From: Chrysemys picta bellii
Taxonomy: Eukaryota > Chordata > Testudines > Emydidae
Assembly: GCF_011386835.1 (NCBI RefSeq)
Contig: NC_088792.1
Coordinates: forward strand, 38,120,882-38,184,881
Reading direction: 5' to 3'
Length of the DNA: 64,000 nucleotides
The position numbers and the translations under genes were made by a program. Below, in pieces: positions 20,993 through 33,965 of this stretch. Under the pieces are notes generated by a model. The model was not told the origin of the DNA. It made no database searches and worked only from the letters and a program-made list of their open reading frames with translations. How positions within the stretch are numbered: the first letter of the stretch is position 1; each line of letters starts with the position of its first letter.

Positions 20993-23246
20993 ATTGAAGT
21001 CCAAAGAGAGACTCCAATGGACTTCACTGGACTTTGAATCAGGCCCCAAATGCAGGACCTGTTGGTAACAGTTTAAAATGGGCTTCAGTCCTGGTGCACC
21101 TCCCTGGACCTAGAACTATGCAGGGGAGATCCCCCACTCTGGGGGCACTAGGACACAAGAGGTGTGCACAATTTTGGAACTTGCATGGCATTTGCTGCAA
21201 TCACATTGTTCACTCTCCTTTATGTGCTGTTCCCCTTTCCCATCATGTGTATATTTAGACAATATTGTCTCATTGTTTCCTTGTACTCCCCTGTCTCTGT
21301 AGCCATCTCTTGTCTTATACTTAGATTGTAAGCGCTTTTGGGCAGGGCCTGTCTTTTTGTTCTTTGTTTGTACAGCATCTAGCACGTGGTGGGAGAGGGT
21401 GTCTGGGCCAAACCCGGGCAATAACTGGAGCAGAGAGCTGGCCCCAGGCCCACAGGACAGGAGCCGTGGGAGCCGCTTCTGTGGGATGAGTGCAGGGTGT
21501 GTTCCATCTCCAGCCCCCCTTTGTGGGTCGTCCTGCCCCTTTGGGGCAGAACCCAATCCACCTTCTCCCACCCCCCATCCCAAGATGGTCAGAGTTAATA
21601 AAATTAAATAAGAAATTCCCCAAAAATAAAATGAAAAAGTATAAATTATTTCACTGGACTCTGAGCTACAGTAGAATGGAATGACCTTTCATTTACTAAA
21701 GCGCTTCCACTGCCTATTGCAGTGCAGGTGAAACAAATATATGTAATGTAGTTGTGCAGATAAAGTTAATCTGCATCAAGAACGCTTTAGGGAATGAATT
21801 ACTAACAAAAATCAGTGTGGCTTTCAGCAGGCTATTTTTAATACTGTAGAATTAATGAACTCATTTATTTTACTATCAAGTAGTTCTGTGGTATGAGACA
21901 CATTGGCTGAGATTGTAACCGTTAGATGTTGAAGGTCAGATTAATTTCATGACCTTAAATGAAATCTGTTGCCTGTTACTCAGTGCATATGTAGGTGATC
22001 TTTTTATTGACCTGTGTAGAGGCAATGTGACATTTCAACCAGGGTTCCTCACAAGGAAACTATTCTGTGGACTGTGCATAAATGAAAAGATTTTATTAGA
22101 AGCCTCTTCAAGCTTGTCATACTAAATATGTCTTTATTTGTTTAATTACTGTACAGAAGTTCAGCTTATTCTTAAGGTGACCTCCATAAGTATTCACATT
22201 TACTAAGTAGAAAACTGTTCACTCTCCTGAGATCAAAACCCAGTACGCACAGGCTTAAAAATTCACAAATTAAAAGTGGACAGGGAATTCAAGCAGAACT
22301 ATTTCATTCAGAATAATATACATGGAATAAGTTGCTAAGCAAAGCTATTAAGTAGAATAGTATACATGAGGTTGACAGATATTTTAATCACGAGAGAGGG
22401 GATTGAGGCACATGGTGATAAAATAGAGAAGGTTGGGATAAACCTAAAGGGGACAGGGTTGTGTGACCTCATGTGATCTTTTCTTGTTCTGTAATGCTCT
22501 TTGGAGACTACATGTCAGTATTGCTCTTACTGACAACAGAATTAATAAAATGACTTGTTTGTGGTTAGTATGACTAATGCTTCACTGTTATGTAAACATG
22601 CCACTGTGTACAGTAGCTGCATAATAGGAGTGTGCTGTTGGTTCATAGTGAAAGACATGAAAGGGCTATTAAAACATTTAATCTATCCCCTTCCAAGGGC
22701 AGAATACAGCTGCTTTATAGGGCCACTCTTAAATACATGTAAAGGATAAATCCTTCATCGCCCCTCCCCTTTCCAGTCTATACATTTCTAAAGAGTAACT
22801 GGTTTGGTTTCTTTCCCTTCTCTTTCTCTAAACAAGAAAAAAAATTAGAGTCTGAGCAGTTCTGAGAAGGGGTGCACACTGTCTGGCACTTCCATTGCTC
22901 ATCCCTTTCTATCTGTTCCTTCCCCTCCACTATTCTTTTTCTCTTTTTTTTGTTTTTGTTTTTTGTTAAAGCTACTTTGTGTCTGGGAGCTCCTTTTATC
23001 TGAGTTACATTTGAGATTGGGAAGGAAATAAGAAAAGCCTGACAATCCATTTATAAAATCCCATGTACAAGAGGAGTTATGCCAATTAGGGGTGGGCTAG
23101 TGCCTATATGTACAAGGCTCTGGCAATGATAGCTCTAGAAGTGCTGAAGAGCCCTATGCTGCTTTCTTTAAGGAGGTCAAATCCAGTTATTTTTATGTAT
23201 ATTGATGCATATTCAGTTTCTTATTGTCCTGTTTGCTCACTTTTCA
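20993..23246 (+). other. Intron sequence with an MIR/L2-like fragment
   Basis: No gene recognised. 21285-21395 holds a tail-like repeat (attgtaagcgcttttgggca, gtacagcatctagcac) resembling the 3' region of MIR/L2-type elements. The rest is unassigned. Confidence 0.45.
21285..21395 (+). repeat. MIR/L2-like 3' fragment
   Basis: The phrases gattgtaagcgcttttggg, cagggcctgtctttttgttc and tttgtacagcatctagcac match the conserved 3' portion shared by old amniote MIR/L2 repeats. Confidence 0.55.
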
Positions 23247-23632
23247 TAGATTCATAGATTCTAGGACTGGAAGGGACCTCGAGAGGTCATCGAGTCCAGT
23301 CCCCTGCCCCCATGGCAGGACCAAATACTGTCTAGACCATCCCTGATAGACATTTATCTAACCTACTCTTAAATATCTCCAGAGATGGAGATTCCACAAC
23401 CTCCCTAGGCAATTTATTCCAGTGTTTAACCACCCTGACAGTTAGGAACTTTTTCCTAATGTCCAACCTAGACCTCCCTTGCTGCAGTTTAAACCCATTG
23501 CTTCTGGTTCTATCCTTAGAGGCTAAGGTGAACAAGTTTTCTCCCTCCTCCTCATGATACCCTTTTAAATACCTGAAAACTGCTATCATGTCCCCTCTGT
23601 CTTCTCTTTTCCAAACTAAACAAACCCACTCA
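23247..23632 (-). mobile_element. CR1 LINE, 5'-truncated, reverse orientation
   Basis: The minus-strand 3' end lies at tcatagattcatagattcta. The C-terminal coding end is readable at 23332-23589: MIAVFRYLKGYHEEEGENLF, then [23 protein letters not shown] and FKSRLDKCLSG. The open frame is better preserved than in the other CR1 copies, so this copy is comparatively young. Confidence 0.88.
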
Positions 23633-25040
23633 ATGTTGCCACCAAAGTCTAGCTACAACACTGTTGTTTTACCACTTTCTATCACAGAAAGCAGTGTGAT
23701 ACATTTTATCTCAGAAAAACTGATCTATGAATTAGGTCTGTTTTTAAGCTGACTGCTAAAGAGCAACACAGTTCAGGAAATGCGACAGTATTTTTCAATC
23801 TGCCTGTTAATCACTGTAACTTATGCACTTTTTTGGGTACATCTACATTAAAATAAGATGGTGCTTTTAAAATTTTTTAATGTTTTTTTAAAAAAATGTT
23901 TATCCTAGTCTAGACTTATCTCCTGAGGTTAATATCTAACCTTAAAGAGGAAAAGTCCAAAAAATTGCACGCACACTGTGACATATGCTGTGCACTGAAT
24001 GCCACATTATTTTACTGTTATTTTCATTTCTGGATCGTCTCTTACCAGCTGTTAGTTCATCAGTTACTGTACCAGACCCTAGCTACTGTCAGGATCCCCT
24101 TGTCCATTATGTACAATTACTTAATGAAAATTGGCAAGGACCTGTGTGAAACTCACGCGAAACACAAAAATGCCAATTGCCCCATTTAAACTATTCTTTA
24201 CTTCCCTTTCCTACCCAACAGTCTCTTCTTTCTGCATCTACAATACACATGCTACATATCTTTAGTATAAATTGGAAATGCTAGGGCACAAAGGTTTTTG
24301 GTTGATGGTGTCTGTTATTAAACCAAGAATCAGGGAAAGCATGTATGCTAACTACCTCTAGGTGGGAAGGTTTCTTATTTTTAAAACTTGTTTAATTTTT
24401 AGCAAAATAGCTGTTGTGTTTCCACTCTGTGGCTCCCTATAACTTTTCTAGTCTAATATATTTCATTGAAGTTTGTGTGCCCTATCTATCATTTACAAAT
24501 GTTGGCACGTTTGGACAAGTTTTCCTCCCTTTATTTAAAGATGATTGCTCTGATGTCCAGGCAATAGGGCTACACGTTCTAGTCTAGTTTTGAAAATTTG
24601 TAACTGGGTGATAAATGTAGCTAGTATAGTTGGGAAATGAGAAACTTCATATGCTGTGTGAAAGTTTTCCCTTAGCGAATCCTTTGTGTTTCTGCTTGAC
24701 AGGAACAGTGACATTAAATTGTCTGCAAACATCCACCAGTAGAAAATGCAGTACTACCTTGGAACTACCAGAAAGTGGTAGCCTTTTCCAAGCAAATATT
24801 GTAATCGGCACAATACAAAGATAGAACTTTCCATAAACTGAAAAACAAATTAATGTGCTTGAATGATCTCCTAATGCAAATACAAAGAAAAATCATAATA
24901 AACAACTTGCTAGTAGTATTAGAACTAAATAATACCCTTTACTAAATTACTTGCAGCCCTTCTTCTAAGGCTTAAGGGGAATTGTATTCTTCAATGCCTG
25001 CCATTATTTCAAACTACATTTGTGATCAAAACGTGTCTTA
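23633..25040 (+). other. Intron sequence
   Basis: I see no gene or firm repeat. 23835-23960 looks like part of a MITE (gtacatctacatt and tctagactt inverted phrases), without clear ends. Confidence 0.4.
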
Positions 25041-25914
25041 CCTAGAGCTTGTCTACACTACAAGCTTAGGCAACCTGTGTTAGGCTGACTTACAGCCACC
25101 GCAATAATTACTGCAGTGGTTCATGTCCACATTGCCCTCCTTCTATTGGTAGTGCACATCCTCACCAGGAATGCTTCCATCAACTTAAGAGGTCTGGTGG
25201 GGTGGAGGGGGAGGTGAGACCCTAGGCTCTCAGTTCCATGCGACTCCCAGCTAGGAGCTTGGCTCTGCCCGGTTTCCTCACTCACTGTACCTCACTGGGA
25301 GCACAGCTGTCCCCCATGCTCCTGGCTCTCTGCTGGGATCAGGGCTGCCCCTCAGCTCCGAGCTCTCTGTTCCCCAACAGGAGCAGGGCAGCCACCCAGG
25401 CTCTTGCCTCCCCACTGGGAGCATGCCAGCCACCCGGGCTCTCACCTCTCCTGTCCCTGTCGGGAGTGAGCCAGCTGCCCCCATTCTCAGCAGAGAGCGT
25501 GAGCCTCAGTGCAGCTGGGCTCCCAGCGGGGAGCCATGCAGGCACAGTCCGGCTGAAAGCAGGGAGCCTGGGCAGCAGCCCGGCTGGGAGTAGGGAGCCG
25601 GGACCCCGAGGGCAGTCAAGTGGGGAGCCTGGGCAGCAGCCTGGCTGGGAGCGGGAAGCCAGGGGCAGTGGGCAGTAGCCCAGCTGGGGGCAGGGAGGAC
25701 TTTCTTGTCAATTTCATGGCTCTGCATGGACCTGGACACTGCGTCATCCTAACTACACCAACATAAGCCCTACGCCTCTCGTAGAGGTGGAGTTATGTCG
25801 GTGTAGTAAAGCACTTACATCAGCGGGAGCAAGGCTGTAAAGTGTATACTGACATAGTTAGGTCTACTTAAGCTGCCTTACATTGACCTAACTGTAGTGT
25901 AGACCAGGGCCTAG
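25041..25914. mobile_element. TIR DNA transposon with GC-rich core
   Basis: The left end agcttgtctacactacaag and right end gtagtgtagaccaggg are inverted copies. Possible cctag duplication flanks both sides (25041-25045; 25910-25914). Inner flanks carry matched inverted sequence (tacatcag/accaacataag types). The core (25230-25700) is an unrelated-looking GC-rich block of imperfect cagctgggag/gggagcctgggcagcag repeats that creates several spurious long ORFs. The superfamily is uncertain. Confidence 0.65.
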
Positions 25915-28869
25915 TAACTACAGGATGTGGCTCCCAAAGGGTGGCTTTTCTCCTCACAACTAGCTCTAGCAAGGATTCATTTTCATAGTGTATCCCATAT
26001 CTTGAGAGAGAATTAATTCCTGGATCTCATCCCCTTCCCTTCACAATTGTGTGGGCCATATCCTCTCCCCTTTGCAAATTACATAGCATACCAGTGGCAA
26101 CTACAGCAGTTTCTTGCATAGAAAGTTAATACCAAGATAGTATTTAATGTGTTTTTAGCTGTCTTAATGCATTTCAGCAGCTGGAAACAGGGAGACCCAG
26201 CACCATTTGACCCAGGCAACTCTCCAGAGGCTTGCAGACCACCAGTGGACATTGAACCCAGTTTGAAAGCCAGTGAGCAATAGTTAAATCTCAACTGAGT
26301 TTTTAAAAAAACTCCTAAACAAAGCATCCTCTCACTTTGTCTGTTTTGGGTTGGAGAGGTTTTTTTCATTCATATCAAACTTTCTAATTCATTAGAATGT
26401 GAGTTTTGACTGGGGATCAGAGGATAGTTTTCACACTTATTGGCTATGAGCTTTGCAGAATCCTGTTGAGTTGTGCAAAGGAATTAGAATAGTAACTGGA
26501 GTAAAGGGGGGGGGATAACTATTAATATTCTGTACATTGAGAAATTTGGCATATATAATTTTTTTCCACAATCCAATGAAGACATTTTACTTTAAAGGCC
26601 CTTTCATCTTCCTCTGGCTTCTCCCTTTATTTAGTGTTCATTTAACCCTAATTAATTGTGATGTCTTCTTGTGAAGACATGGGTTTTAAAAAACCAGAAA
26701 GGGGAAGAAAATATGTGAAGATATAATTGTGTAATGCCTTTGTGGCTGGAAAAAAATAAGGGAAATGAGCAAAATTTGCAGTTCACATTTACAGAGCCAA
26801 CTGTTTCCTGAAAAGGAAGGCCCCAGTTTCACAAAGGGACCTACATGGTGCACAAGGGTCTTTCTGCATCAATCCAGTGGCAGGATCAGAGTCGAAGCGA
26901 GCAAATGTTTATGGAAATTGTAAGTGTCCTTATTTATTTTCAACAAATGAAGACCAGCTAAATATGTGAGTTTCACACAAGATTTCCCTCTCAAGCACTT
27001 TGATTGGGGAAAAGAGGCCATCTTAGAAGCTATCTTCATGGGCTGAAATTAATCAACAACAAAAAACTTACCGGTACTTTGATTAGGCTTGAAAATCCCT
27101 GTTCAAAATATTTTGTGAAAGGTTTTGGCGTAAACATGGGCCACAAACTCTCTTATTACTGATTCCCCTCTCTCTCACTTTTTTTTTTCCCCCCCTGGTA
27201 CACGTAATGTCTCTTTCTTTATATAAAAGCAGCTACAAAAACAACCGAGTTTCAGGAACACTGGCAAAAAAATTCAGTAATGAAGAACCTTCTACGTTTT
27301 GTATGTGGAGACAAATTCTGATATCCTTACTCAAGTGTTGAAGTAGTACCTTTCTTTGCAAGTAGACCCTTCTCCCTTTAATGTGACTGTGCTGTAATAA
27401 GTGCCCCTCAGTGTAGGAAAGTAATCTGAATCTGGCCCTTAATCTCCAAAGATTGTGATGGAAAATGATGCTGTAGATTACTTAGTAGGAACCGAAAATT
27501 TCAGAATCTGCCTTCACACATCCACCTTTCCTCTTCCCCGTTTCAGTAGTGGTGGTGTGGACCATACCTCTTTGCAGTTCTTCATAAAAAATATGAATGT
27601 GCAACAACTCATGTCCTGCTCCTCAGTTAATTGTTTTCAAGATTTGTGCCACATGGCTCACAAATTCAAGGTTAGGGTTCTTCAGGAGTAATATATTCAG
27701 AGAACTGCAGTTACTGACAAATAACCTAGTTTTATTTGTATAGTTACCAGAGAATAAGACACCTTTTTCTTCTGGGAACAGTTGTAATTAATTGCCCAGT
27801 AACTCCTGTTGTTGCTAACTGAATTATATCCTAATAACTGAGCATGAGTTCATGTGACTACTGTACATGCAATAACCTGTAATTTACTTTTCTAAGAAAT
27901 AATTTATTATATTAAATATTTGTTTGAAATTTTTAAGTCCTAACATTTTTCTGGAGGTGGTAATGAAGCTGACTGCTGTTGAGCTTCTATTTTTTTATAT
28001 ATAAAATATATAAAAATTTAAAAGCTACATTTTAACCCATTACAGAAGAGATCTGGAAACAAAACTGATACACTGCAGCATTTTGGGGGAGGAGTAGAGT
28101 TGTATTAAGAATTTCTAAGTACATCAACTTAGTTGAAAATTAATCTTTAATTATAAAATGAATGGAATGCTCAGCATCAAATGTAGCGTTAAGGTGGTTG
28201 GTCCAGTGTCTCACAAATATAGACCACAATTGTAAACAAAAAATAACACCCCAATGGCAGAACAGAGAACATTCCTTTGGTCATCTTTCCAGTGTGGAGC
28301 GAGGAACGGGGAGGGAAGTGCAGAGGATGGAACATCTGAAAGTGGATGAGCCGCAGCAATACATAAACTTGCAGGCTTCCATTCTATTTAAAACCATGAC
28401 TCAGAACATGGTGTGCAAAGCCTATCCTGCCTGTTCTGAGGAATCTCCACTTGGGGAAGTGGGTCTTCAAGATCCTTCCCCCTGCAGAGAGGGAATTGGG
28501 CCATCAGTGGCTGCCTCAAAGGTCTTTTTGGATCACAGGAGAGGAAAGGGACATTCAATGCCCTAGTGTATCATCAACATCCTATATCTGTATGAAGAAG
28601 ACAGTGGAAAGGGATCACAATGCAGTTGTTTCATCACAGTTGTCAGGATAACCCCAGCTAACCATGTCTGCCTATTTATTTTAAATGGGGGGAAAAAAAC
28701 AACACAGAACCCAGCAAAGTTTTTCAATTTTTCTCCCACACTCCGTTATAAGTACTTTCATTCCAGTTGAGCGTTACATTTATATTTGGTATCTCCCTGT
28801 TTTTGCCGGTCCTTACTGGACCGAATAAAGAAACCTTGTGGAAAACCTTTTTTTTTTTTTAGTATTTAG
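25915..28869 (+). other. Intron sequence
   Basis: No exon recognised. A 134-codon open frame at 28162-28566 has no known motif. 27170-27195 and 28848-28860 are poly-T tracts. Confidence 0.4.
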
Positions 28870-29000
28870 ACCCTGATTCAGGAAAGCCTCCTCAGTTCAG
28901 GATAGAATGTAAGTGTGTGTTTAAAGGCCCATTGAAGTCAATGGGATTTATGCACCTTCTTAAAGTTAAGTATGTGCTCAGGTGCTGTCCTGAATCAGCA
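28870..29000. repeat. Fold-back MITE
   Basis: Arms ccctgattcaggaaagc and gctgtcctgaatcag are inverted. The centre holds cattgaagtcaatggg, itself palindromic. Typical short amniote fold-back repeat without coding capacity. Confidence 0.6.
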
Positions 29001-30439
29001 CCATCATCATTCCCATGCCTCATTACAAGTTACATAACCTGGCTAACAAATGGCATCTTCACTGAGCACTTCTAACTTGGGAGCCAAATACTGCCTCTGG
29101 AGTCATGCAGAATATGCATGGCTCCAAAGTCCAAGGGACTTGTATGTGTTTCTCCTAAGAGCAGATTTGTATCCATGCAGTGCTCAAACACACTGATATA
29201 TAAATCACAGTTTCACTAAAATGTACAGTACATATTCCTCAGTGTTTCAATAAGATTGGAAAGTTTGTTCCTTTTTGGTGGTTTCTGCAGTAAATTAGAA
29301 CAATAAATATCTTTCATTTACATTGCCATTACTGTGTACAGCCTCAGCAATAGGTCTGGCATAAACAGCCATTATATTTCTACCAGTGGTTGTATTTTGC
29401 TGTATTGAGCCATTGATGTGTTTTCTGGCACACAGTGTATTGTGTATTTAATGAAGAAAGAAGCAGAGATAATTGCCCCCCTAAAGGGACCTCCATGCCA
29501 AATAGAGGATGATTCTTTTAAAATAAACCTTTGTGATTTTGGCCCCTTGTTCATGTGGAATGAACGTGATTATAATAACTTTCTAAAAATGTTCTCATTC
29601 TTGCAGTGTGATCCTACATCTATCTCTGACTCTTTCAACAATGTGCTATATTGAAAGATTAAAGTACTGTGTTGCTACTGTAATTATTCTGCCTGTTTTA
29701 AGAGTACTACAACAAGATATTTGCTGGGACTATCACCATTTAAGGATTTGCAGTTGAAAGTTGCATAAATGTATATTGTATACAAAGTTTTAATACAATT
29801 TTCTATGCAAATAGCTTTTTTCCAGAGAACCAATATATTGTAAGAATTCATCGTATATTTAAAAGGAATAGGGGTTGTTTTGTTTGTAGCAGCATTTGTT
29901 TGAGTAGAATGGCATTATGTGCAGAGAGGTAGGGGTTAGATTTCTTTCAATTGTAGCTAATGATAAGCAAAGTGGCGACTGGACTGCAGGCTCTATGAAC
30001 CCAGAAGTGGTACAGTCTCTGAATATATTCCAAGAACTCATACTTAACTTGACTAGTCTTTTTGGAGTAAATTCTAATTTTGTGGAGATTTAAATAGGGT
30101 GTAGAAGTGGTATTGTATGTTCTTGTTACATATTGTAATTTCATTATTATTATTTATTATTTTATTTATGTAACTTGTAAAAATTGTTAGGTACTGTGCC
30201 TGGTATATTCCAACCAGTATAAACATTTATATCTAAAGTTATTTTCAGCCAATGGTACACTGTATTTGTTGAATTTTACTATATAATTTTCATTTTGCCA
30301 GTCCTAATGGTAAAAGTAATGCTGACCTGACTGCTCATTGGTTTTCCCTAAAATGCAAGAGAATTCTTTACCCTATTGTAGCTTGAGGTCACATAAGTAT
30401 CAGTCTAATAACACCTGCTAATCCTGTCGCACTTTGTAA
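29001..30439 (+). other. Intron sequence, AT-rich
   Basis: No gene or clear repeat recognised. Confidence 0.4.
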
Positions 30440-30645
30440 CTTCAAAGCATTATACAAAATTAACTAATCCTCTGAACTCCCCTTTGAGGGAGGGAGGGAG
30501 GTACCCTCATTTTACAGAAGAGGAAACAGAGACCGCATGTAACTTGCCCAAGGCCGCACATTGAATCAGTGGTAGAGTTGGGATTAGAACCAAGGAATTC
30601 TAACTCTCATCTCATGCTTTGTGTGCTAGATTACACTGTCTCAGT
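30440..30645 (-). repeat. MIR SINE, reverse orientation
   Basis: The phrases ccctcattttacagaagagg, aacttgcccaaggccgca, agagttgggattagaacc and ctagattacactgtctca follow the reverse complement of the MIR core and tRNA-like head in order. Confidence 0.78.
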
Positions 30646-31032
30646 CATTAATTAATATTAATATGACAGTGCTCCAACTGATTCGTTTTGTATGTGCAAT
30701 TGTGGTGTACTATTATATTCCAACTGTTTATTCCCCATTTAATTTTCTTCCAAAAACTAACTGTTTTTAAAATAGAGTACGAAATCAATGTAAATTTACT
30801 TCAGAAATATCATTTAAACATTGGTGGACGCTGGTGTTTTTCTCTTTGCAAAATATTTTGTGAAGTAAATGACCAGTCAGCCAAGCTAGCAGACGATTGG
30901 CATTTTGGTAGAATTGAGCAAGGTGCAAATGTTTTGTAAGAGAATAGAAAACAAATTTGAATGTAATGCATGCATTTCAACTACACTGTATTTTTTTCTG
31001 ACATGTTTTCCCTTTTTTAATTAATGTGGCAG

Positions 31033-31185
31033 AATTCCTTGACGAGAAGTGCTCCACTTGCCAATGATTCTCAAGCACGAAGTGGTGCCCGTTTTCACAC
31101 CTCATATGACAAAAGATATATCATCAAAACTATAACAAGTGAAGATGTAGCAGAAATGCACAACATTCTGAAGAAATATCATCAG
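31033..31185 (+). CDS. PIP4K2A: PIP4K2A internal coding exon (kinase N-lobe, ATP-binding lysine)
   Basis: This 153-bp exon encodes 51 residues in phase 0, from NSLTRSAPLANDSQ to NILKKYHQ. It has a polypyrimidine tract and cag acceptor at 31030-31032 and a gtaatg donor from 31186. Type II PIP kinases phosphorylate PI5P at the 4-position to make PI(4,5)P2, in the cytosol, at membranes and in the nucleus. The exon carries the glycine-rich SGARFHTSYD stretch and the YIIKTI segment, whose lysine is the ATP-binding lysine of the family. From memory, the segment differs from human PIP4K2A at about one position (A for P in APLAND), while PIP4K2B differs at many (NSVTRSAPINSDSQ), which is why I call paralog A. 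It is not in one long ORF because it is a spliced vertebrate exon. The preceding exon lies upstream of the window or was not recognised. Confidence 0.95.
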
Positions 31186-32875
31186 GTAATGTTTTAGTTA
31201 CTATCAGGAGATGGGAAGTATTAAAAAAATTAATTTGGAAAAATGTAAATGAAATTCTCTGATTAAGGAAGAGTTTTAAGTGTGTGATGTTTTGGCCATA
31301 GAGATGCTGCATTATTAATGTATTGTCTGCTAATTTCATATTATTTTCTTTGGTATGTCAAAAGTTCTTGATAAGTGATTGTGAAAATAGAATCAGTTCA
31401 GATCATTTAGTTCATTTTCCTTTTGTGCGTCACACGGTCTCATTAACTAAATGCTGCTTATATATTTTAGCAATACTTGATTACAAGTGATGAATGTTGC
31501 ATTTATATATAAAATGAAAATAAAGTGTGTGTGTGTTTTGTACGTATGGAGAATACATGGTGCTGGGTAAAAAAGGTTTTATCAGTATGTATTTGAGGTA
31601 ACCACGCTACTCGTGTGGCAAAGCCATGAGGGAATAATATAAGTCATCTCAGATGAGTGCTGATAAAAACCATTATACCATGCCAAGATGTATTCTGTAT
31701 ATACAACATACTTAGCAGGGAAAATACTTAACAAATCTTTCAGAGAGTTTAAAGAAAATTGATACTATTTTTCATATTCCCACACCTGTTAAATCAAACT
31801 CTCTACTGCATAAGCCTTTGTTGTGTGTGTGGCCGGGAGGGGTGGGGATTATAACTACCTCTTAAAAATCTTTAAAAGTTCCCTAAAAAGCATCTTCTTT
31901 CTCCTTCCTTCCAGCATTTCTTCACCCTCACTAACTCTTGGTGGTTTGGAGTGGTGTGAAGGGATTGGAGTGGTAGGGATGGGATCTGGCTTTTTGTGTG
32001 GACAGTGTGGGGGGTTAGGCTTAAGCTTGAGTCTGAGCCTTGGTTTACTGTGCAGTGTAGACATACCCTAAGTGGCTTCAGCCTGTTTGCTAAATGCTGT
32101 GTTGCCAGCTCTTGTGATGTTATCATGCATCTTGTGATATTGGTGTTTTTTCTTAAAGCCCTAGCTCCATGAGTAATTCTAACACTAAGCCCTGACTCAT
32201 AGCTCCTAGACAACCTGTTGCCCCAGGGTTTCCAGGGTCTATGGTTACAAGGCAGCCTGCCAGACAGACTGTCCCAGAGTTGGGGCTCCTTTCCCTTTCA
32301 CAGAGGATTCAGAAATTTTTGGTTTTTGTTCTGAATCAGAACGAATCCACATTTCAAAATATCAAAATCCTCTGCAAAACAGAATTACCGTTCTCTGTCC
32401 AGCTCTACAGACAATCCAAAAAGAGTCAGAGAAAGGGCATTGCATAATAATTATATTACTTTACTTTAGATTTCTCTGTTTGAAAGGTAAATCCCCAATG
32501 AGCAGAGTTGCTGCTTAGGCAGCTGTGAGGCAGTTGGAGGAGGGCAGGGGAAAGCAGCTTTATCGAAGCAGCACAGGGGTTGGGGTGCTGAAAGAAAGGA
32601 TGGGGAGCCTGCCATTTTTGCTCTGTTCACACCGCTGTTCAAATGCTTCAAACTTCCATCAGGAAATTGCTCTCGTGGTTTTTTGGACTCTTCCTATGAC
32701 TGCATTAGCATTTTAACTTTTGACCTGTGAGTAATGTTACCTCCTCAGGTCAGGCATCTCCAGCCTTAATATCTCCTGTTTCCCTCTTGCTCGTGGTGTT
32801 TTGCTTTCAATGATGTGGTTCATTCTCCTGTCACTCCCAAAAAACAATGGCTTGTAAATGTAAATATGCTTTTGT
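31186..32875 (+). other. PIP4K2A intron, first part
   Basis: Start of the 23.5-kb intron after the KKYHQ exon. 31940-32070 ends in gcagtgtagacataccct and looks like one end of a TIR MITE. No exon seen. Confidence 0.5.
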
Positions 32876-33118
32876 AACCCCTGCCTGCCTGGTGTGGCAC
32901 TCTGTCCCCCTCCAATGGCACCTAGACCATCTAGAGATTAATGAGTCTGCTACAGCCTTAGCTCAGAGCTATGAGGCTTTTAGCTCATGCAGTAAAGGCT
33001 CATGCATTTAACTCTGGAGGTTCCAGGTTTGATCCGAACCATTGATGACCAGGGTCTGTTGGTGTTACAAGTGGGGGCTTGTCCATGATATTAACTGGGA
33101 AGTCTCTGGAGCTCAGGA
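32876..33118 (+). mobile_element. tRNA-like SINE unit, first copy
   Basis: It contains tggtgtggcactctgtcccc, agagattaatgagtctgcta, a tRNA-like ttttagctcatgcagtaaag (A-box region) and ccaggtttgatcc (B-box-like). A second copy of the same unit lies at 33966-34165. The pair reads as direct repeats about 272 bp apart once the inserted transposon is removed. Confidence 0.65.
33111..33118. repeat. 8-bp target-site duplication, left (gctcagga)
   Basis: Identical to gctcagga at 33929-33936 on the other side of the inserted element. Confidence 0.88.
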
Positions 33119-33928
33119 CAGGGCCGCCTGGGAGGGGCAAGTGGGGCAATTTGCCCCGGGCCCCGCAGGCGCCCCCATGAGAACATCGGAGGCGTCTCCC
33201 CGCCTTCGCCTTCCTCCATCCCCCGGCGCCTCAGCACCCCGCGTCCAGGAGCAGCCCTGGACAGCGCTGCAGTGGCATGGCTCAGGCGGGGTCTGAGGTC
33301 CTCCTGCTCAGAGCCGTGTGGTGAGGGGCGGGGCTGCGAGCTCCGGCGGGCTGAGCGGCAGGAGCTCCTGGATGCGGCTCGCTGAGGCTCTGGGAGAGGG
33401 GGTAAGCGGCATGGTAAGCCCCTCTGAGCCGGGCACCCCCCAAGCCCCAGCTCCGAGCCCAGCCCCTCTGAACCGGGCACGACCCCAACCCCCCACAGCG
33501 CTGACCCCTAGCTCCAAGCCCAGCCCCTCTGAGCCGGGCACCCCCCGACCCCAGAGCCCTGACCCCCCAACTCCTAGCCCAGCCCCTCTGAGCTGGGCAC
33601 CCCCCGACCCAGAGCCCAGCTCCCCACCCAGCCCTGGGCAACAGTAGCACCACCCCCAGGCAGCGACAGCCCAGTGGCACCAACCATCACCCAGCAACAG
33701 CCCATTATGTAATTGCAAATGTATATATACCATTAAAGCATTAAATGGGCTTTTAAATAATGTATTTTGTGTATTTTCAAATTATTAAAAATTAATTTTT
33801 GAATGTATTTCACTGGTTATTTTTTACATTTCCAAATACATGTTACTATAGTATTGCAACTTTTTTTTATGGAAGGGGCCCCCAAAATTGCTTTGCCCCA
33901 GGCCCCCTGAATCCTCTGCGCAGCCCTG
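33119..33928. mobile_element. hAT-like non-autonomous DNA transposon (810 bp)
   Basis: Ends cagggccgcc and ctgcgcagccctg are inverted. Subterminal gggcaatttgccccgggcc and gctttgccccaggcccc form a second matched inverted pair. A perfect 8-bp duplication (gctcagga) flanks it. No transposase is encoded. The left half is GC-rich and contains a tandem array; the right is AT-rich. It interrupts the spacer between two copies of a tRNA-like SINE unit. Confidence 0.85.
33412..33612. repeat. Minisatellite-like tandem array inside hAT element
   Basis: About three imperfect copies of a 60-65 bp unit containing agcccagcccctctgagccg and ggcaccccc. The repeats create long spurious ORFs on both strands. Confidence 0.75.
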
Positions 33929-33936
33929 GCTCAGGA
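33929..33936. repeat. 8-bp target-site duplication, right (gctcagga)
   Basis: Exact match to 33111-33118. Confidence 0.88.
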
Positions 33937-33965
33937 CACATTTCCTCAGCTAGGTGAAGTATGTA

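Noticed and set aside
28162..28566. 134-codon ORF in the upstream intron
   Set aside because: No recognisable domain or exon boundaries; probably chance.
33042..33733. Several overlapping ORFs of 80-140 codons on both strands
   Set aside because: They come from the GC-rich tandem array inside the hAT-like element.
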